Assembly (NCBI GenBank): GCA_910589075.1
Contig: CAJUSK010000036.1
Coordinates: 1-64,000 of the forward strand
Direction of reading: 5' to 3'
Origin: an uncultured Lachnospiraceae bacterium
GTDB lineage: Bacteria > Bacillota > Clostridia > Lachnospirales > Lachnospiraceae
DNA length: 64,000 nucleotides
Of the stretch, positions 26,436 through 34,725 are shown one piece after another. A program made the translations under genes and the position numbers. Each line of letters begins with the position of its first letter. Position 1 is the first letter of the stretch. Under the pieces are notes generated by a model, which worked only from the letters and a program-made list of their open reading frames with translations, did no database searches and was not told the DNA's origin.

Positions 26436-26570
26436 TCAGACCCGGCGCGCAGTCTCAGACAAAGAATGATCAGACCCGGCGCGCAGTCTCAGACAAAGAA
26501 TGATCAGACCCGGCGCGCAGTTTCAGACAAAGAATGATCAGACCCGGCGCACAGTTTCTGATAAAGAAGG
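26401..26570 (+). repeat. Five tandem 34-bp repeats spanning a gene 3' end
   Basis: Units start at 26401, 26435, 26469, 26503 and 26537, each beginning ATCAGACCCGGCGC. Unit 1 encodes the last residues and stop codon of the methyltransferase; units 2-4 differ from it by at most one base and unit 5 by several. There are no spacers, so this is not a CRISPR array. It lies between the methyltransferase and radical SAM genes within the operon. Confidence 0.95.
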
Positions 26571-26592
26571 ATAAGACACAGGAGGAAAGGCT

Positions 26593-27606
26593 ATGACAGC
26601 AAAAGAAGGGCACAGATATTATAAAGAAAGAACGAGACTGGAAACGGTGATACCTCTGGCTGCCCCGTTTATTTTATATGTTGATCCGTCCAGCGCATGT
26701 AATCTCAAATGCAGGTTCTGTCCCTGCGGAAGGGCTCATGACGATCTCTGGACAGAGAGTAAACGCAGCAGTGTCGGGGTTATGGAGATGGACTTGTTCC
26801 GGAAAATTGTTGATGACTGCAGCGGCTTTTCGGATCCGATTAAAGTTTTGCGGCTATATAAAGAAGGGGAACCTCTGGTCAATCCGCATTTTGCAGAAAT
26901 GGTTTCCTATGCCAGGCAGTCAGGACGTTTTACCGGTATTGACACCACAACAAACGGGACTCTGTTACACCCGAAATTGAACCGTGAAATCATTAAAGCA
27001 GGACTGACACGGATCCATATTTCCGTGGAGGGGCTGTGTGGAGAAGACTATGAAGAAATCTGTGGCACAAAGATAGATTTTGAGCAGTTCCGGGAGAATC
27101 TGCGCGATCTGTATGAGCACAGAGGAGATTGTCATATTTTTATAAAAACCATTGTGGAAAACTGCAGTGCGGAAGATGAAGCGGCCAAAAAGGAGAAATT
27201 TTACCGCCTGTTTGGGGATCTGTGCGATGAGATCTCTTTTGAACATATTGCACCCTGCTGGCCGGGATTTGATAAGGAATTCTATTCGGAGGAGGTCGGT
27301 GTATATGGAAATAAAATACAGGAATGTGTGGTATGCCCCAGGCTCTTTTATATTCTGACAATTAATTCTGACGGTGCGGCCACGAGATGCATTGTGGACT
27401 GGAACAGAAAAATGCTCATAGGTGATGTGCATCAGCATTCCGTGCCGGAATTGTGGAAGATGATGGATACATACAGAATCGAGCATTTAAAAGGCAATCG
27501 CCGGAAAATGACAGGTTGTGATGAATGTCTGGAAATAGAGACAGCGGCAATAGACAACATTGATGCGTACAGAGAGGAATTATTAAAACGTTTTGAGCAA
27601 AATTAA
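26593..27606 (+). CDS. Radical SAM protein with SPASM-like C-terminus
   Basis: The cluster motif C36-X3-C40-X2-C43 (CNLKCRFC) binds the SAM-cleaving 4Fe-4S cluster. The C-terminal third has further cysteines (CVVC, C near TRCIVD, GCDEC) like a SPASM/twitch domain for auxiliary clusters. The length is 337 residues. A strong AGGAGG lies 7 bp before the ATG. In a glycan operon it could modify a sugar or lipid carrier by radical chemistry, as SPASM-type enzymes do in some aminoglycoside pathways. Its substrate cannot be told. Confidence 0.87.
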   Translation: MTAKEGHRYYKERTRLETVIPLAAPFILYVDPSSACNLKCRFCPCGRAHDDLWTESKRSSVGVMEMDLFRKIVDDCSGFSDPIKVLRLYKEGEPLVNPHFAEMVSYARQSGRFTGIDTTTNGTLLHPKLNREIIKAGLTRIHISVEGLCGEDYEEICGTKIDFEQFRENLRDLYEHRGDCHIFIKTIVENCSAEDEAAKKEKFYRLFGDLCDEISFEHIAPCWPGFDKEFYSEEVGVYGNKIQECVVCPRLFYILTINSDGAATRCIVDWNRKMLIGDVHQHSVPELWKMMDTYRIEHLKGNRRKMTGCDECLEIETAAIDNIDAYREELLKRFEQN

Positions 27607-28903
27607 GCTATTACATATTGCCGTGCATCTTGGAGGCGGCGCCGGTAAGGCAATCGCCGGTATGATGATTTCTGCCGGGAAGGTGGCAGAGTCGGATATT
27701 GTACTGCTGGAAAATCCCCTGAATCAGACATATGTGAATCAGTTAAGAAAACAGCATAGCAAGGTGAAGGTGGAAAGAGACGCCGATACGATACGGCGGC
27801 TTATTCCGGGATATGATGTGGTCGTTATCAACTGGTGGGGACATCCGTTGATGATCAGGCTGTTGCTGGAAATGGAAGGTGTGCAGGGACGTTTTATCAT
27901 CTGGAGTCATATCAATGGGTGTTCGTATCCGTATTTGCACGGGGCTTTTTTAGACCGGTTTGATAAAGTGTTGTTTACCACAGGTTATTCTCTGGACAAT
28001 GCGACATGGGGAATCAAAGAGAGACAGAGAATTATGGAGAAATCAGCGGTTGTATACGGAATGGGAGATTTCCACCCCGAACAGGTTTCTCCGAAAACAA
28101 CCTGTTTTGAACATTCCGGGCTGACCATCGGATACGTGGGAACATTAAACTATGCCAAACTGCATCCCCGCTTTCTGGAGTATTACAAAGAGGCCGCAAA
28201 GAAATATCCGGGTGTTCGTTTTGTTATGCTGGGAGAGCCGTCAAAGGAGGTGCGGCTTGCGATTCGCAATTCAGGGTTGGAGGAATCTTTTGAACTGCCG
28301 GGGTATGTGGACTGTGTCTGGGCGTATTATCAGAGAATGGATGTATTTGCATACCTTTTGAACGAAAGGACTTATGCCACAACAGAAAATGCGCTTGTGG
28401 AAGCCATGGCTGCGGGACTGCCGGTGATTGTTCTGAACAATCCTGTGGAACGGCATATTATACAGCATGGTGTGAACGGGCTGCTTGTAAACAATCCGGC
28501 GGAATTTGTTGATTGTATTGAATGGCTTTCGATGAATCAAAATGGCAGAGAGCTGGGCAGACGCGGCAGAAATTTCTGTATCAGCCGATATTCGGCCTCT
28601 GCCAATCTGGATGTTTTTTATTCTGCCTGTAAAGACGCCATGGCGTGCAGAGAGAGAACATATCTGTTTCGGGAAGCATTGGGCAGGAGCCCGTTTGAAG
28701 CATTTTGTATACAGGCCGGTCCGGAGGGGCAACTGTTTCAACGTATCTGCGACGGCGGGATGGAAGAAGCGGCTGAGGAGCTTAGGAGACTGCCCATTTA
28801 TCTGGAAGAAGATAAGGCGTCTGTATTTCAGTTTGCAAGATACTTTCCCGAATCAGAAGAATTACAAACGATAGCGAGGTTTATAAAACAATATGAAAAT
28901 TGA
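27593..28903 (+). CDS. Glycosyltransferase family 4 (GT-B)
   Basis: This 436-residue GT-B protein has a glycine-rich N-terminal loop (HLGGGAGKAIAG) and a C-terminal nucleotide-sugar domain with GYVGTLNYAK and the E-x7-E motif region (ENALVEAMAAGLPVIV). The start is TTG 27593, overlapping the radical SAM gene by 14 bp; no ATG is available near the conserved N-terminus. About 90 residues at the C-terminus extend beyond the usual fold. It probably adds a sugar of the exported glycan. Confidence 0.87.
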   Translation: MSKIKLLHIAVHLGGGAGKAIAGMMISAGKVAESDIVLLENPLNQTYVNQLRKQHSKVKVERDADTIRRLIPGYDVVVINWWGHPLMIRLLLEMEGVQGRFIIWSHINGCSYPYLHGAFLDRFDKVLFTTGYSLDNATWGIKERQRIMEKSAVVYGMGDFHPEQVSPKTTCFEHSGLTIGYVGTLNYAKLHPRFLEYYKEAAKKYPGVRFVMLGEPSKEVRLAIRNSGLEESFELPGYVDCVWAYYQRMDVFAYLLNERTYATTENALVEAMAAGLPVIVLNNPVERHIIQHGVNGLLVNNPAEFVDCIEWLSMNQNGRELGRRGRNFCISRYSASANLDVFYSACKDAMACRERTYLFREALGRSPFEAFCIQAGPEGQLFQRICDGGMEEAAEELRRLPIYLEEDKASVFQFARYFPESEELQTIARFIKQYEN

Positions 28904-29429
28904 AGATACCAAATGTCAGGGGGTTAAGCTGATCCATTGCTTTTCCTCTCATGATGCCAGAGGCGGATTTACCAAAATCTATCATGAGCCCGATTATCTG
29001 GCAGCCGGATTGGATGTCCGTATGAGAGAATCCTATTATTCGTCGTCGGGCAGGGATGTGATCAGAGGGATGCATTTTCAGCTTCCTCCCTATGACCATG
29101 CAAAAATTGTACATGTTATAAAAGGGGAAGTGGAGGATGTGGTTTTGGATTTAAGGAAAAACAGCCAAACCTATGGACAGGCTTTTTCCTTCCTGCTGTC
29201 AGGAGATGATCCGAAAGCGCTCTATATTCCGGCCGGTTTTGCCCATGGTTTCAAAAGCATGCAGGATCATACACTGATGCTGTACCAGGTTACCAGCGCT
29301 TATGAACAGTCAAGCGACACAGGGATATTGTATGATTCGTTCGGTTATGACTGGAAAACGGCAAGTCCTGTCGTATCGGACCGGGATAAGAGTTTTATGA
29401 AATTCGAGGAGTTTGAGAGCCCGTTTTAA
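28893..29429 (+). CDS. RmlC-like 3,5-/5-epimerase of a 4-keto deoxysugar
   Basis: This 178-residue cupin matches the dTDP-4-dehydrorhamnose 3,5-epimerase family: RGMHFQLPPYDHAK supplies the active-site His region and YIPAGFAHGF the second. With RfbF/G/H nearby, a CDP-3,6-dideoxy-4-hexulose 5-epimerase (AscE-like, leading to an L-sugar such as ascarylose) is an attractive alternative to a TDP-rhamnose enzyme. No rmlA, rmlB or rmlD is in the window. It overlaps the preceding gene by 11 bp. Confidence 0.88.
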   Translation: MKIEDTKCQGVKLIHCFSSHDARGGFTKIYHEPDYLAAGLDVRMRESYYSSSGRDVIRGMHFQLPPYDHAKIVHVIKGEVEDVVLDLRKNSQTYGQAFSFLLSGDDPKALYIPAGFAHGFKSMQDHTLMLYQVTSAYEQSSDTGILYDSFGYDWKTASPVVSDRDKSFMKFEEFESPF

Positions 29430-29458
29430 AGGAAAACGGTTCAATATTTGGAGGCGAC

Positions 29459-30373
29459 ATGAAGACGTTTATAGTAACCGGAGCTATGGGATTTTTGGGA
29501 AAAGCATTTGTAAACTGGCTTTTGGGTGAAGAGGAAAAAGTGATTGTCATTGTACGGGATAAGTATGCGGCCATGGATACCTGGGGCAGCCGGGTTGAAA
29601 TTATAGAACGGGATCTGGCGGATGTGGGAAGTATTACAAAGCGGCATATTGGCAATCCGGACGCGGAAGGGATTTTTGTCCATTTTGCCTGGGAGGGGAC
29701 AAGCGGGGATAAACGGGCCCTTGAGATGACACAGCTCAATAATATCCGCATGTCCTGCGAACTGATCAGAAGGGCAAAAGAACTGGGATGCCGGCGGTTT
29801 ATCAATGCGGGTTCGATTATGGAATATGAGGCTATGAAAACCGTGTCCGCGGATGGTGAGCGTCCATCCAGGAATACCATGTATTCCATAGCGAAACTGA
29901 CGGCAGATTTTATGATGAAAACAATCGCTGCGGATGTTGGCATTGACTATGTGAATATTATCATATCCAATATATACGGTCCGGGAGAGGTATCCAGACG
30001 GTTTCTGAATAATGTTGTCAGGGCATTGGTGAAAAATGAATCGTTAAAGCTGACGGAAGGTTATCAGCTATATGATTTTATTTATACGGATGATGCCATG
30101 AGAATGATTAAGGCGGTGGCAGAGCGGGGAGAACCGTTTGAATCCTACTATATCGGAAATGAAAAGCAGAGACCTCTCCGGGAGTTTGTGTTGGAAGCCA
30201 AAACCATTACGGGCAGTTCTTCTGAATTGTTATTTGGGGCAATTCCCTTTACGGGGCAGGCGCTGGATTATCAAGAGTTTGACTGTAAAAAAATCAGGAA
30301 ACTGGGGGTGCTGCCCAATGTTTCCTTTGAAAAGGGCGTGCTGGAGACTGTGAAGTGGGTGAAAGCGCAATAA
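29459..30373 (+). CDS. NAD-dependent epimerase/reductase (SDR), RfbJ/AscF-like
   Basis: The 304-residue protein has the Rossmann motif TGAMGFLGKAF and a YSIAK catalytic pair, with NAGSIMEYEA supplying the serine region. It resembles the C4-reductases that finish CDP-3,6-dideoxyhexoses. Together with the epimerase just upstream it could complete the activated sugar. A GGAGGCG site lies 5 bp before the ATG. The exact stereochemistry cannot be inferred. Confidence 0.83.
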   Translation: MKTFIVTGAMGFLGKAFVNWLLGEEEKVIVIVRDKYAAMDTWGSRVEIIERDLADVGSITKRHIGNPDAEGIFVHFAWEGTSGDKRALEMTQLNNIRMSCELIRRAKELGCRRFINAGSIMEYEAMKTVSADGERPSRNTMYSIAKLTADFMMKTIAADVGIDYVNIIISNIYGPGEVSRRFLNNVVRALVKNESLKLTEGYQLYDFIYTDDAMRMIKAVAERGEPFESYYIGNEKQRPLREFVLEAKTITGSSSELLFGAIPFTGQALDYQEFDCKKIRKLGVLPNVSFEKGVLETVKWVKAQ

Positions 30374-30414
30374 GATGACCTGTGGGAGATTCGGAAAAGA
30401 GAGAGGATACTGTT

Positions 30415-31308
30415 ATGGACCATTTAGATAAACTCGAAGCAGAAGCCATTTATATCATGCGCGAGGTTGTAGCCGAATGTGAAAAACCGGTGATGCTATA
30501 TTCCATAGGGAAGGATTCATCCGTTATGCTCCATCTTGCAATGAAAGCCTTTTATCCGGAAAAACCGCCGTTTCCATTTCTTCATGTCAATACCACATGG
30601 AAGTTCCATGAGATGATTGAGTTCCGGGACAGACGGGCCAGGGAACTGGGAATAGAGATGCTGGAGTATATCAATCAGGAAGGTATAGACCAGGGAATAA
30701 ATCCCTTTGACCATGGCGCTGCTTATACAGATATTATGAAAACCCAGGCGCTGAAGCAGGCTCTTGACAAGTATGGTTTTACTGCGGCCTTTGGCGGCGG
30801 AAGACGTGACGAGGAAAAAAGCCGCGCCAAAGAACGGGTATTTTCTTTCAGAAATTCTGCCCATGCCTGGGATCCCAGGAATCAGCGGCCGGAAATGTGG
30901 AAATTGTACAATGCGGAAATTAAAAAGGGGGAAAGCATCAGGGTATTTCCCATCTCCAACTGGACAGAAGTTGATATATGGCAGTATATAAGACGGGAAA
31001 ATATCCCCATTGTGCCATTGTACTATGCGGCGGAAAGACCGGTCGTATATAGAGATCACCATATCATCATGGCAGATGACGAGCGTATGCGTCTGAAACC
31101 GGGGGAAAAGCCTGTTATGAAGAGTGTGAGATTCAGGACACTGGGGTGTTATCCCTTATCGGGAGGTGTTGCGTCTACGGCAACAACCCTGGATGAAATT
31201 ATAGAAGAAACCCTCAGCGCCATAGAGTCGGAGAGAACCAGCAGGGTGATTGACAAAGACGGCGGTGTGGCCAGCATGGAGAAGCGTAAGAAAGAGGGGT
31301 ATTTCTGA
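30415..31308 (+). CDS. cysD: Sulfate adenylyltransferase subunit 2
   Basis: CysD is the ATP-sulfurylase catalytic subunit that makes adenosine-5'-phosphosulfate. This 297-residue protein has the PP-loop SIGKDSSVMLHLA near residue 27 and the conserved GGRRDEEKSRAKER segment. Its length matches the family (~300). The ATG follows an AGAGAGGA site; GTG 30382 would add 11 residues. cysNC begins immediately after the stop. With no APS/PAPS reductase in the window, the product is presumably destined for sulfation rather than cysteine synthesis. Confidence 0.95.
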   Translation: MDHLDKLEAEAIYIMREVVAECEKPVMLYSIGKDSSVMLHLAMKAFYPEKPPFPFLHVNTTWKFHEMIEFRDRRARELGIEMLEYINQEGIDQGINPFDHGAAYTDIMKTQALKQALDKYGFTAAFGGGRRDEEKSRAKERVFSFRNSAHAWDPRNQRPEMWKLYNAEIKKGESIRVFPISNWTEVDIWQYIRRENIPIVPLYYAAERPVVYRDHHIIMADDERMRLKPGEKPVMKSVRFRTLGCYPLSGGVASTATTLDEIIEETLSAIESERTSRVIDKDGGVASMEKRKKEGYF

Positions 31309-33165
31309 ATGAACGGATTGCTGAAATTTATTACATGCGGAAGTGTTGACGACGGCAAGTCCACTCTCCTGGGGCACATGTTGTATGACGCAAAACTCTT
31401 GTTTGCAGATCAGGAACAGGCGCTGGCGCTTGATGGCAAAATAGGAAGTGGGGGGGGTGAAATCGACTACTCTCTTCTGCTGGACGGACTGATGGCGGAG
31501 CGTGAGCAGGGGATTACCATTGACGTGGCTTACCGGTATTTCACCACGGAGAAACGGAGTTTTATTGCAGCCGATACGCCGGGGCATGAGGAATACACCA
31601 GGAATATGGCTGTTGGCGCTTCTTTTGCAGATCTTGCGATCATTCTTGTGGATGCATCCAAAGGGATCTTACTGCAGACCAGACGTCATGCACGGATATG
31701 TGCGCTGATGGGTATACGCCATTTTGTTTTTGCAGTGAATAAGATGGATCTGGTGCATTATGCACAGAGTGTATTTGTCTCAATTCAAAAGGAGATACGA
31801 AAACTGGCTGCTGCTCTGGAGATTCACCTTGCAAACGTCAAAGTGATACCCGTCTCGGCAACAAAAGGGGATAATATAACGTTCAAATCCTTCAATATGG
31901 TTTGGTATCAGGAGGAAACCCTGCTTTCCTTCCTTGAATGTGTGGATGTGGAAGAGACAGGCGGGGAAAGCGGATTTGTGATGCCCGTACAGCGGGTGTG
32001 CAGGCCGGATTATACCTTTCGGGGATTTGCGGGGCAGATTGAAAGCGGTACGATTACGGCAGGTGATGAGATTACCGTATTGCCCAGTCGTGAAAAGGCC
32101 GTTGTGAAACGGATTTATGTAACGGACCGGGAGAACTGCAAAGCATATGAAGGCCAGGCGGTCACCATACAGCTTGACAGGGAAATTGATATATCAAGAG
32201 GATGCGTATTGACAAGAGATACGAATTTGTCCGTGACAGGTATGTTCAATGCTTCTCTTCTGTGGATGGATGACGAAAGGCTGGTGGAGGGAAAAAGTTT
32301 TCTGATGAAGGTGGGAACCCAGAAGGTACCCGCTACGGTCATGGGCATCAAATATAAGACAGACATCAATACGGGGGAACACGTCCCTGCAAAAAATATT
32401 TATAAGAATGAGCTGGCGGTGTGTGATATAGCGCTGGGCAGAGATGTTGTATTTGATAAATTCGCTTTACATAAAGGTCTGGGCTGTTTTATACTCATTG
32501 ACCGGGTTACGGACATGACTTCTGCCTGTGGCGTAATCGAGCATTCACTCAGAAGAGCCGAAAATATCGTATGGCAGAACCTGGATATCACACGGGAAAT
32601 CCGGGCGGGCAAGATGGGACAGAAGCCGCTGACCGTATGGTTTACAGGGCTTTCCGGTTCCGGCAAGTCCACCCTTGCCAATGAACTTGAGAAAGTGTTG
32701 AGCGCCCAGGGCAGGTATACGATGATTCTGGATGGCGATAATGTCCGTATGGGACTCAATAAAAACCTTGGGTTTGAAGAGAAGGACCGGATTGAAAACA
32801 TCCGCCGTGTGGCCGAAGCGGCCAGGCTGATGAATGATGCCGGACTGATTGTCCTGGCTTCCTTTATTTCTCCATATGAAAGTGACCGGTTAAGTGCCCG
32901 CAAAATTATCGGAGATTCCGATTTTGTGGAAATCTATGTGAGCACACCGCTGGAAGCATGCGAAAAGCGGGATGTGAAGGGATTATACAAAAAAGCCCGT
33001 AACGGAACCATTCCGGATTTTACAGGGATCACGAGTCCCTATGAAATTCCAGAGAACCCTGATGTAATCATTGATACCAGCAAATATTCTCTTGATGAGT
33101 CGGTTGAACTGATTCTGAATAAGATTGCATGTCGTATGGTGCAGGAGGCTGATTTTGGTAAATAA
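31309..33165 (+). CDS. cysNC: Bifunctional sulfate adenylyltransferase subunit 1 / APS kinase
   Basis: In this 618-residue fusion the N-terminal GTPase (GSVDDGKS at 11-18, DTPGHEEY, NKMDLV) drives ATP sulfurylase, and the C-terminal APS kinase (GLSGSGKST near 447-455, LDGDNVRMGLN) makes PAPS. The order is that of CysN-CysC/NodQ. It follows cysD with no gap, giving a complete PAPS-synthesis unit inside the glycan cluster. PAPS would feed the sulfotransferase at 23131. The 3' end overlaps the carrier gene by about 11 bp. Confidence 0.96.
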   Translation: MNGLLKFITCGSVDDGKSTLLGHMLYDAKLLFADQEQALALDGKIGSGGGEIDYSLLLDGLMAEREQGITIDVAYRYFTTEKRSFIAADTPGHEEYTRNMAVGASFADLAIILVDASKGILLQTRRHARICALMGIRHFVFAVNKMDLVHYAQSVFVSIQKEIRKLAAALEIHLANVKVIPVSATKGDNITFKSFNMVWYQEETLLSFLECVDVEETGGESGFVMPVQRVCRPDYTFRGFAGQIESGTITAGDEITVLPSREKAVVKRIYVTDRENCKAYEGQAVTIQLDREIDISRGCVLTRDTNLSVTGMFNASLLWMDDERLVEGKSFLMKVGTQKVPATVMGIKYKTDINTGEHVPAKNIYKNELAVCDIALGRDVVFDKFALHKGLGCFILIDRVTDMTSACGVIEHSLRRAENIVWQNLDITREIRAGKMGQKPLTVWFTGLSGSGKSTLANELEKVLSAQGRYTMILDGDNVRMGLNKNLGFEEKDRIENIRRVAEAARLMNDAGLIVLASFISPYESDRLSARKIIGDSDFVEIYVSTPLEACEKRDVKGLYKKARNGTIPDFTGITSPYEIPENPDVIIDTSKYSLDESVELILNKIACRMVQEADFGK

Positions 33166-34603
33166 CAGGATATGGAAAGCCTGCGCCTCTATGTTGAAAA
33201 TCGGCTGTATCGGGTTCGGAGGAGGGAACGCATTAATACCGGTCATACAAAAAACGGTTGTGGAAGAAGAGAAATTGCTGACGCAGGAAGCGTATGAAGA
33301 AGATATTTTAATTGCCAGTATTACCCCCGGAGCACTTCCGGTGGAACTGGCAGGGGGATTGGGAAAACGGCTGGCAGGGCGCAAGGGAATGCTGCTGGCG
33401 GCAGGATGTATGGCATTGCCGGGCGCTTTCGTCACGGTACTTCTCACCTCCTTACTGAATGGCATACCGGATGTATTTTATGCAGATGTGGCTTTTATTA
33501 CGGTTGGGGTGATGGCATATATAGCAAGGCTTCTGATGCAGTATGTGAATGGGGCGGTCAGACCCATATCTGAGAGCGGCGGAAAAAGCAGATTGCTGCA
33601 GTGTATCATGACAGCGGGTGTATTCGTCCTCACATGTGGTAACAATTTCTATAAGCTATTGAAACTTGAGAGAACGCCCTTCTTTGGCCTTTCTGCCATA
33701 CATATTTTTATAATGGTATTTTTTGTCCTGTTTTTTACCAAAGGGCAAACCGGCCGGATAAAGAGTACGGTATCTGCTCTATTGTGTATTCTCTACATCC
33801 TCTGTACAGGGAAGAATGCGCTGTTTCAAAATCCGGCGGTGCTTCCTGTTGTGGAAGGCTGTATGCTATGCCTTGGTTTCCATGGATGTATCACAGGGGT
33901 ACGAGGCGCAGGGAATACAACCGCTTTTTCCAAAAGAGAACTGATCAAAGATCTTGTTATGGTAGTGGCAGGTATTTTGGCTGCATGTATGGTTTCCGCA
34001 GTGATATGCAGGGAGGGATTTGCTCTTGTGGGAAGGAGTTTCCTGTCATCCATTCTGTCCTTTGGCGGTGGAGATGCGTTTCTGACAGTGGCAGATGGAA
34101 TGTTTGTACAGTCCGGGATGATTGGAGAGCATGAATTTTATAGTCAGCTCGTACCGATTGTAAATATACTTCCGGGTTCGATTCTGTGTAAAACACTGAG
34201 CGGTATTGGATACCTGACGGGGCTGAATGCCACGGGAAGTATACTTGGTGGATATGTGGCTGCAATGGCAGGCTTTATTTGCAGCGTTGCAGCCAGTTGC
34301 GGAGTGTTTGCCGTTATGGGGGATTTTTATTTTGCATTCAGGGATTTTGGGGTATTCCCTGTGATCAGGATGTGGATCCGGCCGGTTGTATCAGGACTCA
34401 TGCTGACGGTCATATTGTCGCTTATGCAACAGTGTGTAAAGTATGGTACAAGCCTGGGATGTGGGTATGGCCTGCTGTGTGTACTGGCGGTTGTATATTG
34501 TATCAATATTTTCATGGAAAAAAAGAATCTGAGAATGGGAATCAGAATGCTTGTATCCGTTTTATGCGCCTGTGTTTTCGGCTGGGTGATGGTGAATTTA
34601 TAA
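33155..34603 (+). CDS. ChrA-like (CHR family) anion carrier, fused two-domain form
   Basis: This ~482-residue membrane protein contains two CHR halves: the first has KIGCIGFGGGNALIP and ITPGALPVE, the second SILSFGGGDAFLTVA and NILPGSILCKT. The family includes chromate efflux carriers, and chromate and sulfate are structural analogues. TTG 33155 has AGGAGG 6 bp upstream; the frame opens earlier at 33125 inside cysNC. Because it is translationally coupled to PAPS synthesis, sulfate uptake or export is a plausible role. Confidence 0.85.
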   Translation: MVNNRIWKACASMLKIGCIGFGGGNALIPVIQKTVVEEEKLLTQEAYEEDILIASITPGALPVELAGGLGKRLAGRKGMLLAAGCMALPGAFVTVLLTSLLNGIPDVFYADVAFITVGVMAYIARLLMQYVNGAVRPISESGGKSRLLQCIMTAGVFVLTCGNNFYKLLKLERTPFFGLSAIHIFIMVFFVLFFTKGQTGRIKSTVSALLCILYILCTGKNALFQNPAVLPVVEGCMLCLGFHGCITGVRGAGNTTAFSKRELIKDLVMVVAGILAACMVSAVICREGFALVGRSFLSSILSFGGGDAFLTVADGMFVQSGMIGEHEFYSQLVPIVNILPGSILCKTLSGIGYLTGLNATGSILGGYVAAMAGFICSVAASCGVFAVMGDFYFAFRDFGVFPVIRMWIRPVVSGLMLTVILSLMQQCVKYGTSLGCGYGLLCVLAVVYCINIFMEKKNLRMGIRMLVSVLCACVFGWVMVNL

Positions 34604-34725
34604 TATACAATACGGTTTTCGGGAAGATGGACAGAAAGGAAATGATCTGTAACAGAGGGCAGAGTTTGCAGGAACAAACTGTAGGTGGAAACTGTTCGGC
34701 GCTGAAACAGTATCGGGGAATTGAT

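Noticed and set aside
26401..26570. CRISPR-like array of 34-bp repeats
   Set aside because: The units are directly adjacent with no spacers, and the first unit is the coding end of a gene.
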